Positions 26,391 to 37,654 of a stretch of DNA of 64,000 nt are shown here, piece by piece (positions within the stretch are counted from its first letter, which is position 1; the number at the start of each line of letters is the position of its first letter). The DNA comes from Methyloversatilis universalis FAM5 (lineage in GTDB: Bacteria > Pseudomonadota > Gammaproteobacteria > Burkholderiales > Rhodocyclaceae). The position numbers and the translations under genes are program-made. The notes below the pieces were generated by a model that saw nothing but the letters and a program-made list of their open reading frames with translations, did no database searches and was not told the origin of the DNA. The DNA lies in NCBI RefSeq assembly GCF_000214035.2, contig NZ_AFHG01000028.1, forward strand, positions 62,001 through 126,000, given 5' to 3'.

Positions 26391-29300
26391 ATGACCGACA
26401 TCGATTCCCTTCTCGAAACCTGCATGAGCCGCGAAGCCGGCGGCATTGCGCGCGCGCTGCGCGATCTGGCGCCCGGCATGCGGGCGCCGGACAAGTGGCC
26501 GGCGAAGCTGGCTGAACGCATCGCGGCGTCGCAGGCCCGGGTGTCGGCGCGCCGTGCGTCGGCGCCCAAGGTCGACTATCCGGAAGAACTGCCGGTGTCG
26601 GCGCGGCGCGACGAGATCGCCGCGGCGCTGCAGGCGCATCAGGTGGTCATCGTGTGCGGCGAAACCGGCTCCGGCAAGACAACGCAGCTGCCCAAGCTGT
26701 GTCTGGAACTGGGGCGCGGTGCGCGCGGGCTGATCGGTCACACCCAGCCGCGACGCATCGCCGCGCGCGCCACCGCCGACCGCGTGGCGAAGGAACTGAA
26801 CGTGCCGCTGGGCCGTGAAGTGGGCTTCGCCATCCGCTTCACCGACCGCACCTCGGAAGACAGCCGCATCAAGCTGATGACCGACGGCATCCTGCTGGCG
26901 GAGACGCAGCACGACCGCTGGCTGTCGGCCTACGACACGCTCATCATCGATGAGGCGCACGAACGCAGCCTGAACATCGATTTCCTGCTCGGTTACCTGC
27001 GCCAGCTGCTGCCGCGCCGGCCCGACCTCAAGGTGATCGTCACGTCGGCAACGCTGGACGCCGAACGCTTCGCGAACCACTTCGCGCAGAACGGCAGGGC
27101 GGCGCCGGTGATCGAGGTGAGCGGCCGGCTGTATCCGATCGAGATGCGCTGGCGGCCGTTCGACGCCAACAAGGAACGCGACCTGTACGACGCGGTGGCC
27201 GATGCGGTCGATGAAGCCTTCTCCTGCGGACCGGGCGACGTGCTGGTGTTCCTGCCGGGCGAGCGGGAAATCCGCGAGTGCGCGGAAACGCTGCGCAAGC
27301 ACCACACCCGGCTGCCCGGCGTGAAGCCGGACATCCTGACGCTGTTCGCGCGCCAGTCGGCGCAGGAACAGTCGCGCGTGTTCCAGGGCTCGAACGGGCG
27401 CCGGGTCATCCTGTCGACCAACGTCGCCGAAACCTCGCTGACGGTGCCCGGCATCCGCTACGTGGTCGACACCGGTCTGGCGCGGGTCAAGCGCTACAGC
27501 TACCGCAACAAGGTCGAACAGCTGCAGGTCGAACCGGTCGCACAGTCCGCGGCGAAACAGCGCGCCGGCCGCTGCGGCCGGGTGTCCAGCGGCGTGTGCT
27601 TCCGGCTGTACGACGAAGACGACTTCAACCAGCGCACCGCGCACACCGACCCGGAAATCCTGCGTTCGTCGCTGGCCGGCGTCATCCTGCGTATGAAGGC
27701 GCTGGGGCTGACCGACGTCGAGGAATTTCCCTTCATCGACAAGCCGGCACCGCGCGCGATTGCCGACGGCTACCAGCTGCTGCAGGAGCTGGGCGCGGTA
27801 GACGAGGAGCGCCGGCTCACCACGCTGGGCCGCGAACTGGCCAGGCTGCCGCTGGACCCGCGCATCGGTCGCATGATTCTGGCAGCCCGCAACCATTCGG
27901 CGCTGAAGGAAGTGCTCATCATCACCGCCGGCCTGTCGGTGCAGGATCCGCGCGAACGACCGGAAGAGCGGGCCGGTACCGCCGACCAGGCGCACGCGAA
28001 GTTCGCCGACGAGCGCAGCGAATTCCTGTGGTACCTGAAGGCGTGGTCGGCCTTCGACGAGGTGTGGCATCACCAGTCGCAGGCCAAGCAGCGTGCCTGG
28101 TGCCGCGACAACTTCCTGAACTGGATGCGCATGCGCGAGTGGCGCGACGTGCATACCCAGCTGCACACGCTGTGTGCCGAGCACGACTGGAAGGAGAACG
28201 AACAGCCGGCCGCGGTCGAGGCGCTGCACCGTGCGCTGCTCACTGGCCTGCTCGGCAATCTGGGCCAGCGCATCGAGGACGCACGCGCCGGCGAACCGCC
28301 CTATCTGGGCGCGCGCGGCATCAAGTTCTGGCCGCACCCGGGCTCGTCGCTGGCGAAGAAGAGCGCGAAGTGGATCATGTGCGGCGAACTGGTCGAGACG
28401 ACGCGGCTGTTCGCACGCTGCCTCGCCCGCATCGAGCCGGAGTGGGTGGAGGAGGTGGGCGCCCATCTGATCCGTCGCTCGACCTATGAACCGCACTGGT
28501 CGAAGAGCCGCGGCGAAACCGTGGCCTGGGAGCGCGGCGTCATCCACGGTATCACGCTGTACGCCAAGCGCGCGGTGCAGTACGGCCGCACCGACCCGGC
28601 GCTGGCGCGCCAGCTGCTGATCCGCGAGGCGCTGGTCAATGGCGACGTCAGCGACATCGCGCTGAAGCAGATGAAGTTCCTGCAGCACAACCTCGATCTG
28701 GTCGCGCAGATCGAGCGGCTGGAGGAAAAGCAGCGGCGGCAGGATCTGCTGGTTGACGAATCGCTGATCGAGGCCTTCTACGATTCCATCCTGCCGGCCG
28801 ACGTGATCGACCTGCGCAGCCTGGAACGCTGGCGCCGCGACGCCGAGCGCGAGAACCCGAAGCGGCTGTACCTGACGCGCGAGCAGCTGATGCGGCATGA
28901 GGCGGCCGGGGTCAGCAGCGAACGCTTCCCGGCGAAGATGGACCTGCTGGGGCAGAAGCTGAAGCTGGAGTACCGGCATGAACCGAATGCCGCGGACGAC
29001 GGCGTCACGCTCACCGTGCCGCTCACCCTGCTGAACCAGATTCCGGTCGCGCGGCTGGACTGGCTGGTGCCCGGACTGATCGAGGAAAAGGTGGTGCAGC
29101 TGGCGAAGACGATTCCGCCCAAGCTGCGCCACCGCATCCAGCCGATCAGCGGTTTCGTCGAGGAATTCCTGGGCCAGGAACACGACCATGCCGAGCCGCT
29201 GGTGAAGGCGCTGGCGCGGGCGATCGAGGTGTATGTCGGTCTCAAGCTGCCGCCGGACGCGATACGTGCCGAGAACCTGCCGGCTCACCTGATCATGAAT

Positions 29301-30545
29301 GTGCGGGTGATCGACGAGCACGGCCGCGTGCTCGGCCAGTCGCGCAATCTGGCCGAACTGCGCACCCGGCTCAAGGACGAGGTGGCGCGCCGCTTCGAAC
29401 AGGCGCGCATCGCGCTGCCCGCCGCGCAGCCTCCGGCAGCGAGGGCGCCGGGGGCTGAGCCGGTGAAGGCGGCCACGCCGGCGCCGATCCCCACGCCGGC
29501 AGCAAAGGTCGCGCCGGACGCGCGCGCCGCCCGCGGCAGCATGGCCGATGCCCTGGCCGCCCTCGGCGCGCGCGACGCGGTCGCGAAGTCGCCGGTGCCC
29601 GAGCGCGGCGGCAGGAAGGCCAAGGCCGGGCCCGCCCCGGCTGCGGCTGATCTGCCGGCCGCCTCTGCCGAAAAGGCATCGGGCGGCGAGGGCCGCTACA
29701 CCAGCTGGGCGTTCGGCGAACTGCCGGAACTGATGGAAGTCGAGGTGGCCGGCCGCATGGTGATCGGTTTCCCGGCACTGCAGGACGACGGCGACGCGGT
29801 CAGCGTGCGCGTGTTCGACACGCCGGAAGCCGCGCACGAAGTGCATCGCCGCGGCCTGCGCCGACTGTTCGTGCTGGAACTGCGGGAGCAGGTCAAGTTC
29901 ATCGAGAAAAGCCTGCCCGGCCTGCGCGACATGGCCATGCAATTCATGCATCTCGGTACCGAAGCCGAACTGCGCACCCAGCTGGTGGCCGCCACGATAG
30001 AGCGCTGCTGCATGATGGAGCCGTGGCCGGCTGATGCCGCGAGCTTCGCGGCGCGGCGCGACGAGGCGCGCCCGCGCATTTCGCTGGTGGCGCAGGAAAT
30101 CGGCCGTCTCGCGGGCAGCGTGCTGGCCGAATACAGCGCGCTGAACAAGCGGCTGGTCGCGCTGAAGGCCCATCCGGATGCGGGCGCCGACATGCGCGCC
30201 CAGCTCGATGCGCTGGTGACCCGGCATTTCGTCGAACGGACGCCGTTCGAGCGGCTCACCCATTTTCCGCGCTACCTGAAGGCGATGGGGCTGCGCATCG
30301 ACAAGCTGCGCAGCGACCCCGCGCGCGACGCCCGCGCGATGGCCGACTGGCAGTCACTGGCCACGCCCTGGGAACGCGAACGCATCGCCCGCGCGCGTGC
30401 GGGCGTGACCGATCCCTTCCTCGACGAATTCCGCTGGCTGCTCGAAGAACTGCGGGTGAACCTGTTCGCGCAGGAACTGCGCACACCGGTGCCGGTGTCG
30501 GTCAAGCGGCTGCAGAAAGTGTGGGCTTCGCGGCAGACCGGCTGA
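26391..30545 (+). CDS. hrpA: ATP-dependent RNA helicase HrpA (DEAH box)
   Basis: The product is 1384 aa, slightly longer than E. coli HrpA. Walker A is CGETGSGKTTQLPK near residue 90, DEAH is at 187-190 (IIDEAHERSLN), and motif III is VTSATLDAERF. The helicase C region contains ILSTNVAETSLTVPGI and QRAGRCGRVSSG. The HA2 and OB domains and a long DUF3418 C-terminal region follow. About 100 residues of Ala/Pro-rich linker (near 29410-29690) interrupt the C-terminal part. HrpA unwinds RNA and in E. coli rescues collided ribosomes. The ATG before TDIDSLLETC is chosen over a Cys-rich upstream extension. Confidence 0.96.
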   Translation: MTDIDSLLETCMSREAGGIARALRDLAPGMRAPDKWPAKLAERIAASQARVSARRASAPKVDYPEELPVSARRDEIAAALQAHQVVIVCGETGSGKTTQLPKLCLELGRGARGLIGHTQPRRIAARATADRVAKELNVPLGREVGFAIRFTDRTSEDSRIKLMTDGILLAETQHDRWLSAYDTLIIDEAHERSLNIDFLLGYLRQLLPRRPDLKVIVTSATLDAERFANHFAQNGRAAPVIEVSGRLYPIEMRWRPFDANKERDLYDAVADAVDEAFSCGPGDVLVFLPGEREIRECAETLRKHHTRLPGVKPDILTLFARQSAQEQSRVFQGSNGRRVILSTNVAETSLTVPGIRYVVDTGLARVKRYSYRNKVEQLQVEPVAQSAAKQRAGRCGRVSSGVCFRLYDEDDFNQRTAHTDPEILRSSLAGVILRMKALGLTDVEEFPFIDKPAPRAIADGYQLLQELGAVDEERRLTTLGRELARLPLDPRIGRMILAARNHSALKEVLIITAGLSVQDPRERPEERAGTADQAHAKFADERSEFLWYLKAWSAFDEVWHHQSQAKQRAWCRDNFLNWMRMREWRDVHTQLHTLCAEHDWKENEQPAAVEALHRALLTGLLGNLGQRIEDARAGEPPYLGARGIKFWPHPGSSLAKKSAKWIMCGELVETTRLFARCLARIEPEWVEEVGAHLIRRSTYEPHWSKSRGETVAWERGVIHGITLYAKRAVQYGRTDPALARQLLIREALVNGDVSDIALKQMKFLQHNLDLVAQIERLEEKQRRQDLLVDESLIEAFYDSILPADVIDLRSLERWRRDAERENPKRLYLTREQLMRHEAAGVSSERFPAKMDLLGQKLKLEYRHEPNAADDGVTLTVPLTLLNQIPVARLDWLVPGLIEEKVVQLAKTIPPKLRHRIQPISGFVEEFLGQEHDHAEPLVKALARAIEVYVGLKLPPDAIRAENLPAHLIMNVRVIDEHGRVLGQSRNLAELRTRLKDEVARRFEQARIALPAAQPPAARAPGAEPVKAATPAPIPTPAAKVAPDARAARGSMADALAALGARDAVAKSPVPERGGRKAKAGPAPAAADLPAASAEKASGGEGRYTSWAFGELPELMEVEVAGRMVIGFPALQDDGDAVSVRVFDTPEAAHEVHRRGLRRLFVLELREQVKFIEKSLPGLRDMAMQFMHLGTEAELRTQLVAATIERCCMMEPWPADAASFAARRDEARPRISLVAQEIGRLAGSVLAEYSALNKRLVALKAHPDAGADMRAQLDALVTRHFVERTPFERLTHFPRYLKAMGLRIDKLRSDPARDARAMADWQSLATPWERERIARARAGVTDPFLDEFRWLLEELRVNLFAQELRTPVPVSVKRLQKVWASRQTG

Positions 30546-30586
30546 TCGCCAGGGGCGCCGTGCACTCGGCAACATTCAGATTCAGT

Positions 30587-30607
30587 TTGTGGGAAAAATT
30601 TCCACAA
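30587..30607. promoter_or_regulatory. inverted repeat upstream of the RTX gene
   Basis: TTGTGG and CCACAA are separated by 9 bases (arms 30587-30592 and 30602-30607), with an A/T-rich centre. A TATTCT hexamer at 30625-30630 could be the -10 of the RTX gene, so this repeat would cover the -35 region. No T-run follows, which argues against a terminator for hrpA. Confidence 0.35.
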
Positions 30608-30694
30608 AAAGAGCTCTGCTCAGGTATTCTCCGCAGCGTGTAGTGCATACCGGGACGGCACGGCCCCGGTTCATAACCAGCGGAGAAAACCTGC

Positions 30695-32308
30695 ATGAGC
30701 GACCAGTACAAATTCGTCATCGAGAACGGCGCGGTCACCCGCGTTTATGAAGTCGCGCGCAACGGCCGGCTCGAACTTGAACGGATGGATGCCAACGAGA
30801 CCTGGACCTACAACGCGCTCACCCATCAGGTGACCAAGGTCGAAACCTCCCGCGGCATCACTGAAACCAAGGTGTTCGCCGATGCGGATGGCGACGGATT
30901 CTTCAGCCGGATTTCCGAAACCTATGCCCGCGCTGCGGGCAGCGGTCCGGCCATCAGCACCGGCCAGTACCAGTTCACCGTCGTCGGTAGCGACGTGACC
31001 GCGGTGTTCGAACTCGAACGTGGCGTGCTGCGCCAGAAATCGATAGACGCCAACGAACAGTATTCGGTGGTGAACGGGCAGGTGGTGAAGACCGAGGTCG
31101 AGAACGGTCGCGTCGAAACCACGGTATTCGCCGATCTCGACGGCGACGGCTTCTATGCCAAGGTGTCAGAGACCTATGGTCCGGCCACCGGCGGCCCGAT
31201 CCAGAGTGGCGGGGTATATCGCGACAACTTCTACGGCACGTCCGGAGACGACGCCTTCTTCGGCGATGCCGGCAATGACTACCTCAGCGGCGGACAGGGG
31301 GATGACCGGCTGTACGGAGGCCTCGGCAACGACCGGGTGATCGGAGATGACGGCAACGACCATCTGGAAGGGCTTGAGGGCAATGACGTGGTCGAGGGTG
31401 GGGCAGGCAATGACGACCTGTACGGGGGGCTGGGCAACGACGCGCTCTTCGGCGGTGACGGCGATGACCTGCTGTTCGGCGGTGCCGGTAACGATCGTCT
31501 GGTCGGCGGTGCAGGCAACGATCGCATCGAAGGCCAGGACGGCAACGACGTGATCGACGGCGGCGCTGGCGACGACACCATTTACGACGGTAACGGCAAC
31601 GACAAGGTGACCGGTGGCGACGGTAACGACGTCCTTTACTCCGGCTACGGCAAGGATGCGGTGTATGGCGGCAACGGCGACGACGTGATCGTCGATGTCG
31701 GCGTCAGCAAGGATGTCTACGACGGCGGTGCGGGCATCGATACGGTGGATTATTCGGCGGCCGTTTCCGCGGTGTCGGTGAATCTGCTGAAGAACGTCGC
31801 AGCCGGTGCGGACATCGGCAAGGACGAACTGAAGAACATCGAGAACGCCATCGGCGGCAGCGGCAACGACGTGCTGGTCGGCGGTCGCGGCTCCAACGTG
31901 CTCGATGGCGGCCTGGGCAATGACGTGCTGAACGGCGGGCTCGGCAATGACCGGCTGATCGGCGGTGTGGGGGCGGATGACCTCTACGGCGGGCGCGGCG
32001 CGGACACTTTCGCGTTCGAAAGCTTTGATGACCTCGGTCTCGGTGCCGGTCGCGACCAGATTTTCGATTTCAGCAGACTGTCACTGGACCGCATTGACCT
32101 GTCGGCCATCGACGCAAACGGCAATGCGCTCGACGGCGATCAGGCGTTCACCTTCCTGACCGATGTGCCGCTGGCCGGCGACCAGACGGGTACGGCGTGG
32201 TTCTCGAACGGTTCGCTCTACCTGAGCAGCGATGCCGACGTGGATGCCGAGTTCCAGATCGAACTGGTGGGCGTGACCACACTGAGCGAGACCGATATGG
32301 TGCTCTGA
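30695..32308 (+). CDS. RTX calcium-binding protein with duplicated N-terminal module
   Basis: The product is 537 aa with no signal peptide. Residues 1 to about 160 are two copies of a 75-residue module (compare [17 protein letters not shown] with [17 protein letters not shown]). Each ends in a calcium-loop-like [13 protein letters not shown] or [13 protein letters not shown]. About 23 RTX nonapeptides (GGxGNDxLx) follow in two blocks, then a C-terminal region with [11 protein letters not shown] and a hydrophobic tail (TLSETDMVL) typical of type I secretion signals. Export by an ABC/HlyD/TolC-type system is expected, but none is encoded here. No catalytic domain is recognised, so an adhesin or surface protein is more likely than an enzyme. 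GGAGA precedes the ATG. Confidence 0.9.
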   Translation: MSDQYKFVIENGAVTRVYEVARNGRLELERMDANETWTYNALTHQVTKVETSRGITETKVFADADGDGFFSRISETYARAAGSGPAISTGQYQFTVVGSDVTAVFELERGVLRQKSIDANEQYSVVNGQVVKTEVENGRVETTVFADLDGDGFYAKVSETYGPATGGPIQSGGVYRDNFYGTSGDDAFFGDAGNDYLSGGQGDDRLYGGLGNDRVIGDDGNDHLEGLEGNDVVEGGAGNDDLYGGLGNDALFGGDGDDLLFGGAGNDRLVGGAGNDRIEGQDGNDVIDGGAGDDTIYDGNGNDKVTGGDGNDVLYSGYGKDAVYGGNGDDVIVDVGVSKDVYDGGAGIDTVDYSAAVSAVSVNLLKNVAAGADIGKDELKNIENAIGGSGNDVLVGGRGSNVLDGGLGNDVLNGGLGNDRLIGGVGADDLYGGRGADTFAFESFDDLGLGAGRDQIFDFSRLSLDRIDLSAIDANGNALDGDQAFTFLTDVPLAGDQTGTAWFSNGSLYLSSDADVDAEFQIELVGVTTLSETDMVL

Positions 32309-32335
32309 ACCCGACCGCGTCCGGCCGGTCCGAAG

Positions 32336-32364
32336 GGCGACCCGTTCCGCGGGTCGCCTTTTTT
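32336..32364 (+). terminator. rho-independent terminator of the RTX gene
   Basis: Perfect 9-bp stem (GGCGACCCG / CGGGTCGCC, arms 32336-32344 and 32350-32358), 5-nt loop, then T6. It begins 28 bp after the stop codon. Confidence 0.9.
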
Positions 32365-32414
32365 CATGGCGCGCACGTATGCTGCGGGCCGGCATCCAAC
32401 GGACGGGACAGGAC

Positions 32415-32840
32415 ATGGCGGCACAGGCGGCGCTGGACAGGCTGATCGAGGCATACACCTCGCTGGAACCCGCGCGCGTGCCGGATCTGGCTGCGCTCTA
32501 CGCAGACGACGCGCGCTTCCGCGACCCGTTCAATGACGTGCGCGGGCGTGCCGCCGTGGCGCGCATCTTCAGCCACATGTACAGCCAGGTCGACGCGCCG
32601 CGCTTCGAGGTCACGTCCTCGCAGTGCGTGGCGGACACCGCCTGGCTGGAATGGGTGATGCACTTCGAGATGCGGGGGCGGCCGCAGGCCATCGTCGGCG
32701 CGACCCGTCTGCTGTTCGATGCCCAGGGCCGCGTGACCGACCACCGGGACTACTGGGATGCGGCGCAGGAACTGTACGAGAAGCTGCCGCTTATCGGCAG
32801 CGTGCTGCGCGCTATCCGGCGGCGTCTGGCCGCCGGATAG
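32415..32840 (+). CDS. SnoaL/NTF2-like protein
   Basis: The product is 141 aa. The pattern LIEAYTSLEPARVPDLAALY, ADDARFRDPFNDVRG and DTAWLEWVMHFEMRG is that of the SnoaL/NTF2-like alpha+beta barrel, a fold used by small-molecule isomerases, cyclases and binding proteins. AGGA lies directly upstream of the ATG at 32415. The C-terminus LIGSVLRAIRRRLAAG is basic. It ends 11 bp from the convergent dolP gene. The function is unknown. Confidence 0.82.
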   Translation: MAAQAALDRLIEAYTSLEPARVPDLAALYADDARFRDPFNDVRGRAAVARIFSHMYSQVDAPRFEVTSSQCVADTAWLEWVMHFEMRGRPQAIVGATRLLFDAQGRVTDHRDYWDAAQELYEKLPLIGSVLRAIRRRLAAG

Positions 32841-32851
32841 CGTGGGCCGGA

Positions 32852-34254
<1,403 letters not shown>

Positions 34255-34629
34255 TCAGCGCGCCAGCTCCACCCAGACATCCACCCGCAGCCGCTTCCAC
34301 GGGTCCGGGTCGGGCGCCAGCCGGCCGATGCGCGCACTGAGGCGCGCGCCGGCATCCATCTCGTCGGCCGCCTCGAAGTTTGCGGCCCGCGGCAGGTAGC
34401 CGATCATGATGCCGCGCCACAGCACCTTCACGGCCCGGCGGTCGTGCCGGTTGTCCGGCTCGCGCTCCAGCGTCAGCGGGTCGCCGACCGACAGCTGCGG
34501 CCACACCTCGGCCAGCCGGTGGAACTGTGCGCCGGCCAGCGGCGAGCGCTGGGCCAGCATGCGCAGGCCGTCCGCCTGCGCGCCCGCGCACAGGAGCAGC
34601 AGGGCGCAGACGCTACAGACCGAACGCAT
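34255..34629 (-). CDS. exported HIRAN-domain protein
   Basis: The product is 124 aa. A signal peptide (MRSVCSVCALLLLCAGAQA) is followed by a HIRAN domain (VGDPLTLEREPDNRHDRRAV, then VKVLWRGIMIGYLPR). In eukaryotic HLTF this fold binds single-stranded DNA 3' ends, but stand-alone bacterial forms are uncharacterised. Predicted export to the periplasm is odd for a DNA-binding fold. It overlaps the 3' end of yraN by 17 bp and is probably co-transcribed with it. The domain call is fairly secure; the role is unknown. Confidence 0.78.
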   Translation of the reverse strand: MRSVCSVCALLLLCAGAQADGLRMLAQRSPLAGAQFHRLAEVWPQLSVGDPLTLEREPDNRHDRRAVKVLWRGIMIGYLPRAANFEAADEMDAGARLSARIGRLAPDPDPWKRLRVDVWVELAR

Positions 34630-34987
34630 CGCGTATCCATTCGATGCCCTGCGCGTCCAGCGTGCGCATCGCGATCACGTCGAAACGCGCAGGCCGGGCC
34701 TGCATGCGCCGCCCCTGCGCGGCCAGCCAGTGCTGCGCGGCGCGGATCACCCGTGCCTGCTTGGCCGCCCCCACGCTTGCGGCCGCGCCGCCGTAGCGGT
34801 CGTTGCCGCGCATGCGTACCTCGACGAACACCAGCGTGTCGCCGTGCTCGCACACCAGATCGAGTTCGCCGTCCTTCCAGCGCAGGTTGCGGCCGATCAC
34901 GGTCAGGCCCTGTGCCTGCAGGAAGCGGGCGGCCAGCGCCTCGGCGGCCGCACCGCGGGCGGCTCTGGGATCGGTCGCCGCTTTCAT
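34613..34987 (-). CDS. yraN: YraN family (UPF0102) nuclease-fold protein
   Basis: The product is 124 aa. The restriction-endonuclease-like core is visible: GLTVIGRNLRWKDGELDLVC followed by VFVEVRMRG, with the acidic and basic residues of the family (E/D...EVR). Its function is unproven; it is almost always next to rsmI, here divergent by 62 bp. Confidence 0.92.
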   Translation of the reverse strand: MKAATDPRAARGAAAEALAARFLQAQGLTVIGRNLRWKDGELDLVCEHGDTLVFVEVRMRGNDRYGGAAASVGAAKQARVIRAAQHWLAAQGRRMQARPARFDVIAMRTLDAQGIEWIRDAFGL

Positions 34988-35049
34988 GCCGGCTTGTGGC
35001 CGCGGGCTGCGGCGCTCAGAATGACGGCCCGCCCGCAGCCCGCACGACG

Positions 35050-35961
35050 ATGAGCACGCACGCCCCTTCCGCTTCCGGTCATGAAGATTCCCGGTCAGAG
35101 TTCAAGACAATGTCATTGTATGTCGTCGGCACGCCCATCGGTCACCTGGGAGAGCTGTCGTCGCGTGCCATCGCGGCCTTGCGTGCCGCTGATCTGATCG
35201 CCTGCGAGGACACCCGCGAAACCGCGCGTCTGGCCAGCCATCTCGGTCTCGGCGCGCAACTGGTGGCGGTGCATGAGCACAACGAACGCGCCGGCGCAGA
35301 GCGGCTGATCGCCGCGCTGGCCGACGGCAAGCGGGTGGCGCTGGTGTCGGATGCGGGTACGCCGGCGGTGTCCGACCCGGGCGCCCGCGTGGTGCGCGCG
35401 GTGCAGGAGGCCGGCTATCGCGTGGTACCGATCAGCGGCCCGAGTGCTGCGGTGGTGGCGCTGTCGGCCAGCGGCCTGCTGGATGCCCAGTTCCGCTTCG
35501 TCGGCTTCCTGCCGGTCAAGTCCGCCGCCCGCCGCAAGACGCTGGAAGCGCTGCGCGGCGAGGACTGCGCGCTGGTGTTCTACGAAGCGCCGCACCGCAT
35601 CGTCGACTGCGTGGCCGACATCGCCGCGGTCATGCAGCCCGAGCGCGAGCTGGTGATTGCGCGCGAACTGACCAAGCTGTTCGAACAGATCGTGCGCCTG
35701 CCGGTGGCCGAGGCGCCGGCCTGGCTGGCGGCCGATACCAACCGTCAGCGCGGCGAGTTCGTGCTGCTGCTGGCCGGCGCGCAGCCGGAGGAGGGGCTGG
35801 ACGCGGAGGCGCGCCGCACCCTGGATCTGCTGCTGGATGAATTGCCGCCCAGCCGCGCGGTGAAGCTGGCCCAGGCGATCACCGGGGCGCCGCGCAAGCT
35901 GCTGTACGACCACGCGATGGCACACGCGGTCGATGCGCCACAGGACGAGGACGACGACTGA
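35050..35961 (+). CDS. rsmI: 16S rRNA (cytidine1402-2'-O)-methyltransferase RsmI
   Basis: The product is 303 aa from the ATG at 35050; an in-frame ATG 20 codons later (SLYVVGTPIGHLGEL) is an alternative. SAM-dependent tetrapyrrole-methylase-like fold motifs are present: LYVVGTPIGHLGEL, ACEDTRETARLASHL, VSDAGTPAVSDPG and ISGPSAAVVALSASGL. It methylates the 2'-OH of C1402 in the ribosomal P site. It is divergent from yraN. Confidence 0.95.
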   Translation: MSTHAPSASGHEDSRSEFKTMSLYVVGTPIGHLGELSSRAIAALRAADLIACEDTRETARLASHLGLGAQLVAVHEHNERAGAERLIAALADGKRVALVSDAGTPAVSDPGARVVRAVQEAGYRVVPISGPSAAVVALSASGLLDAQFRFVGFLPVKSAARRKTLEALRGEDCALVFYEAPHRIVDCVADIAAVMQPERELVIARELTKLFEQIVRLPVAEAPAWLAADTNRQRGEFVLLLAGAQPEEGLDAEARRTLDLLLDELPPSRAVKLAQAITGAPRKLLYDHAMAHAVDAPQDEDDD

Positions 35962-35978
35962 TCCGGACGGCGGCCCGG

Positions 35979-36008
35979 TTGGGCGGGCGGCCGACTATGC
36001 GGGATAAT
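35979..36008 (+). promoter_or_regulatory. sigma-70-like promoter for pyrC
   Basis: TTGGGC at 35979-35984 and GATAAT at 36003-36008 are separated by 18 bases, with a predicted leader of about 50 nt. The -10 is close to consensus and the -35 is weak. Confidence 0.45.
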
Positions 36009-36067
36009 CAGCGGCTGCATCCGCCGGCGCGCTGCCGGCCTGCCTTGATGACTGGATTGGAACGCCC

Positions 36068-37111
36068 TTGAACCGACTGACCCTCACCCGCCCCGACGAC
36101 TGGCACCTGCATCTGCGTGATGGCGCCGCGCTCGCAGCGGTGCTGCCGGACACCGCGCGCCGCTTCGCGCGCGCCATCGTGATGCCGAATCTGCGGCCGC
36201 CGGTCACCACGGTGGCGCTGGCCGCCGCCTACCGCGACCGCATCCTGGCGGCCCACGCCGCCACGCCGGGCCTGCCGGCCTTCGAGCCGCTGATGACGCT
36301 TTACCTGACCGACAATACCGCGCCGGACGAGATCGACCGCGCGATCGAATCCGGTTTCGTGAAAGCGGTGAAGCTCTATCCGGCCGGCGCCACCACCAAT
36401 TCCGATTCCGGCGTGACCGACGTCGCGCGCTGCGACGCCACCATCGCCCGCATGGCCGAGCGTGGCCTGCCGCTGCTCATTCACGGTGAAGTGACCGACG
36501 GCGACGTCGATGTGTTCGACCGCGAGGCGGTGTTCATCGAACGGGTGCTGCGCCCGCTGCTGGCCCGTCACCCGGCGCTGCGCGTGGTGTTCGAGCACAT
36601 CACGACCCAGGACGCCGCCGAATTCGTCGCCGCGGCCGGTGACAACATCGCCGCCACCGTCACCGCCCATCACCTGCTGATGAACCGCAATGCCATCTTC
36701 GCCGGCGGCGTGCGGCCGCATCACTACTGCCTGCCGGTGCTCAAGCGCGAAGTGCATCGCCAGGCGCTGGTGGCCGCGGTCACGTCGGGCAACCGCCGCT
36801 TCTTCCTCGGCACCGATTCGGCGCCGCACGCCAAGGGCGCCAAGGAAGCCGCCTGCGGCTGCGCCGGCTGCTACACCTCGCACGCCGGCATCGAGCTGTA
36901 TGCCGAAGCGTTCGATGCCGCAGGTGCGCTCGACCGGCTGGAAGCGTTCGCCAGCTTCAACGGCCCGGACTGGTACGGCCTGCCGCGCAATGCGTCGCAG
37001 ATCACGCTGGTGCGCGAGTCGTGGGAGGTCAAGGCGGAACAGGAATTTGCCGATGGTGATGTGCTGGTGCCGCTGCGCGCAGGTGAGCGCGTGGCCTGGC
37101 GCCTCGAATGA
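36068..37111 (+). CDS. pyrC: dihydroorotase PyrC
   Basis: The product is 347 aa from a TTG start (GGAA about 7 bases ahead), matching the E. coli PyrC length. Metal ligands appear in [10 protein letters not shown], the carboxylated lysine in [15 protein letters not shown], and further ligands in [19 protein letters not shown] and GTDSAPHAK. It closes carbamoyl-aspartate to dihydroorotate in pyrimidine synthesis. It is followed by a small lipoprotein gene 16 bp downstream. Confidence 0.95.
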   Translation: MNRLTLTRPDDWHLHLRDGAALAAVLPDTARRFARAIVMPNLRPPVTTVALAAAYRDRILAAHAATPGLPAFEPLMTLYLTDNTAPDEIDRAIESGFVKAVKLYPAGATTNSDSGVTDVARCDATIARMAERGLPLLIHGEVTDGDVDVFDREAVFIERVLRPLLARHPALRVVFEHITTQDAAEFVAAAGDNIAATVTAHHLLMNRNAIFAGGVRPHHYCLPVLKREVHRQALVAAVTSGNRRFFLGTDSAPHAKGAKEAACGCAGCYTSHAGIELYAEAFDAAGALDRLEAFASFNGPDWYGLPRNASQITLVRESWEVKAEQEFADGDVLVPLRAGERVAWRLE

Positions 37112-37127
37112 CTCCGGCCGTCCACCC

Positions 37128-37559
37128 ATGACACGACACCTGCGCAAGCTGCTTCTGCTGCCGCTCGCCGCCCTGCTGGCGGGCTGCGAGATCGATACCG
37201 CCGCCTGGATGATCGAGGGCAAGGAACACGCCCTCATCATCAACCGCGAAAGGCCGTATTTCTGGAGCGACCAGTACGAGATGGCGGTGGTGGTGTCGCG
37301 CATGCCGACCTGCCAGCGCCGTTTCGACATGAAGCCGGCGCGCCTGAATACCGCGGTGGTGACCGTATTCGACGGCGGTGAGCCGAACCGCTACGTGCTG
37401 CGTCAGGGGTCGAGCCGCTGGTATGCGGTGAATACCAATGACTGCGTGTTCGCGGTGATCGAAAAGCCGGCCACCGAGCCGGCGCCGATCGGCACCTTCC
37501 GCAAGAAGGGCGAAGAATTCACCTTCGTGCCGGTCAAGAAGGACGCCGACCCATCCTGA
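37128..37559 (+). CDS. predicted lipoprotein, unknown function
   Basis: The product is 143 aa. The signal sequence with lipobox LLAGC (Cys near residue 20) predicts a lipid-anchored periplasmic protein. The mature part contains two further cysteines (PTCQRRF, NDCVFAV) and a C-terminal Lys-rich tail. I do not recognise the family. It is probably transcribed with pyrC and the DUF3025 gene. Confidence 0.8.
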   Translation: MTRHLRKLLLLPLAALLAGCEIDTAAWMIEGKEHALIINRERPYFWSDQYEMAVVVSRMPTCQRRFDMKPARLNTAVVTVFDGGEPNRYVLRQGSSRWYAVNTNDCVFAVIEKPATEPAPIGTFRKKGEEFTFVPVKKDADPS

Positions 37560-37654
37560 CGCCGTCGCTCGCCGACCTCGTCGGCACCAGCCCGCTGCAT
37601 GAGGGTGTCCATGCCCTGCTGCAGCGCCTGCCGGCGGACGGTCCGCCCGACGCG

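Noticed and set aside
26307-30263. Very long open frame of over 1300 codons antisense to hrpA
   Set aside because: It mirrors hrpA codon for codon, is rich in Arg/Gln/His as expected of GC-rich antisense frames, and shows no domain. Similar shadows lie against the SNF2 gene (21125-24319) and secA (39481-42669).
30587-30607. Terminator after hrpA
   Set aside because: The inverted repeat is short and A/T-rich in the loop, with no T-run on the plus strand; it lies in the promoter region of the RTX gene and reads better as an operator.
31250-32000. DNA tandem repeat or CRISPR-like array
   Set aside because: The regular pattern comes from RTX nonapeptides in a coding frame; repeat units differ and no spacers exist.
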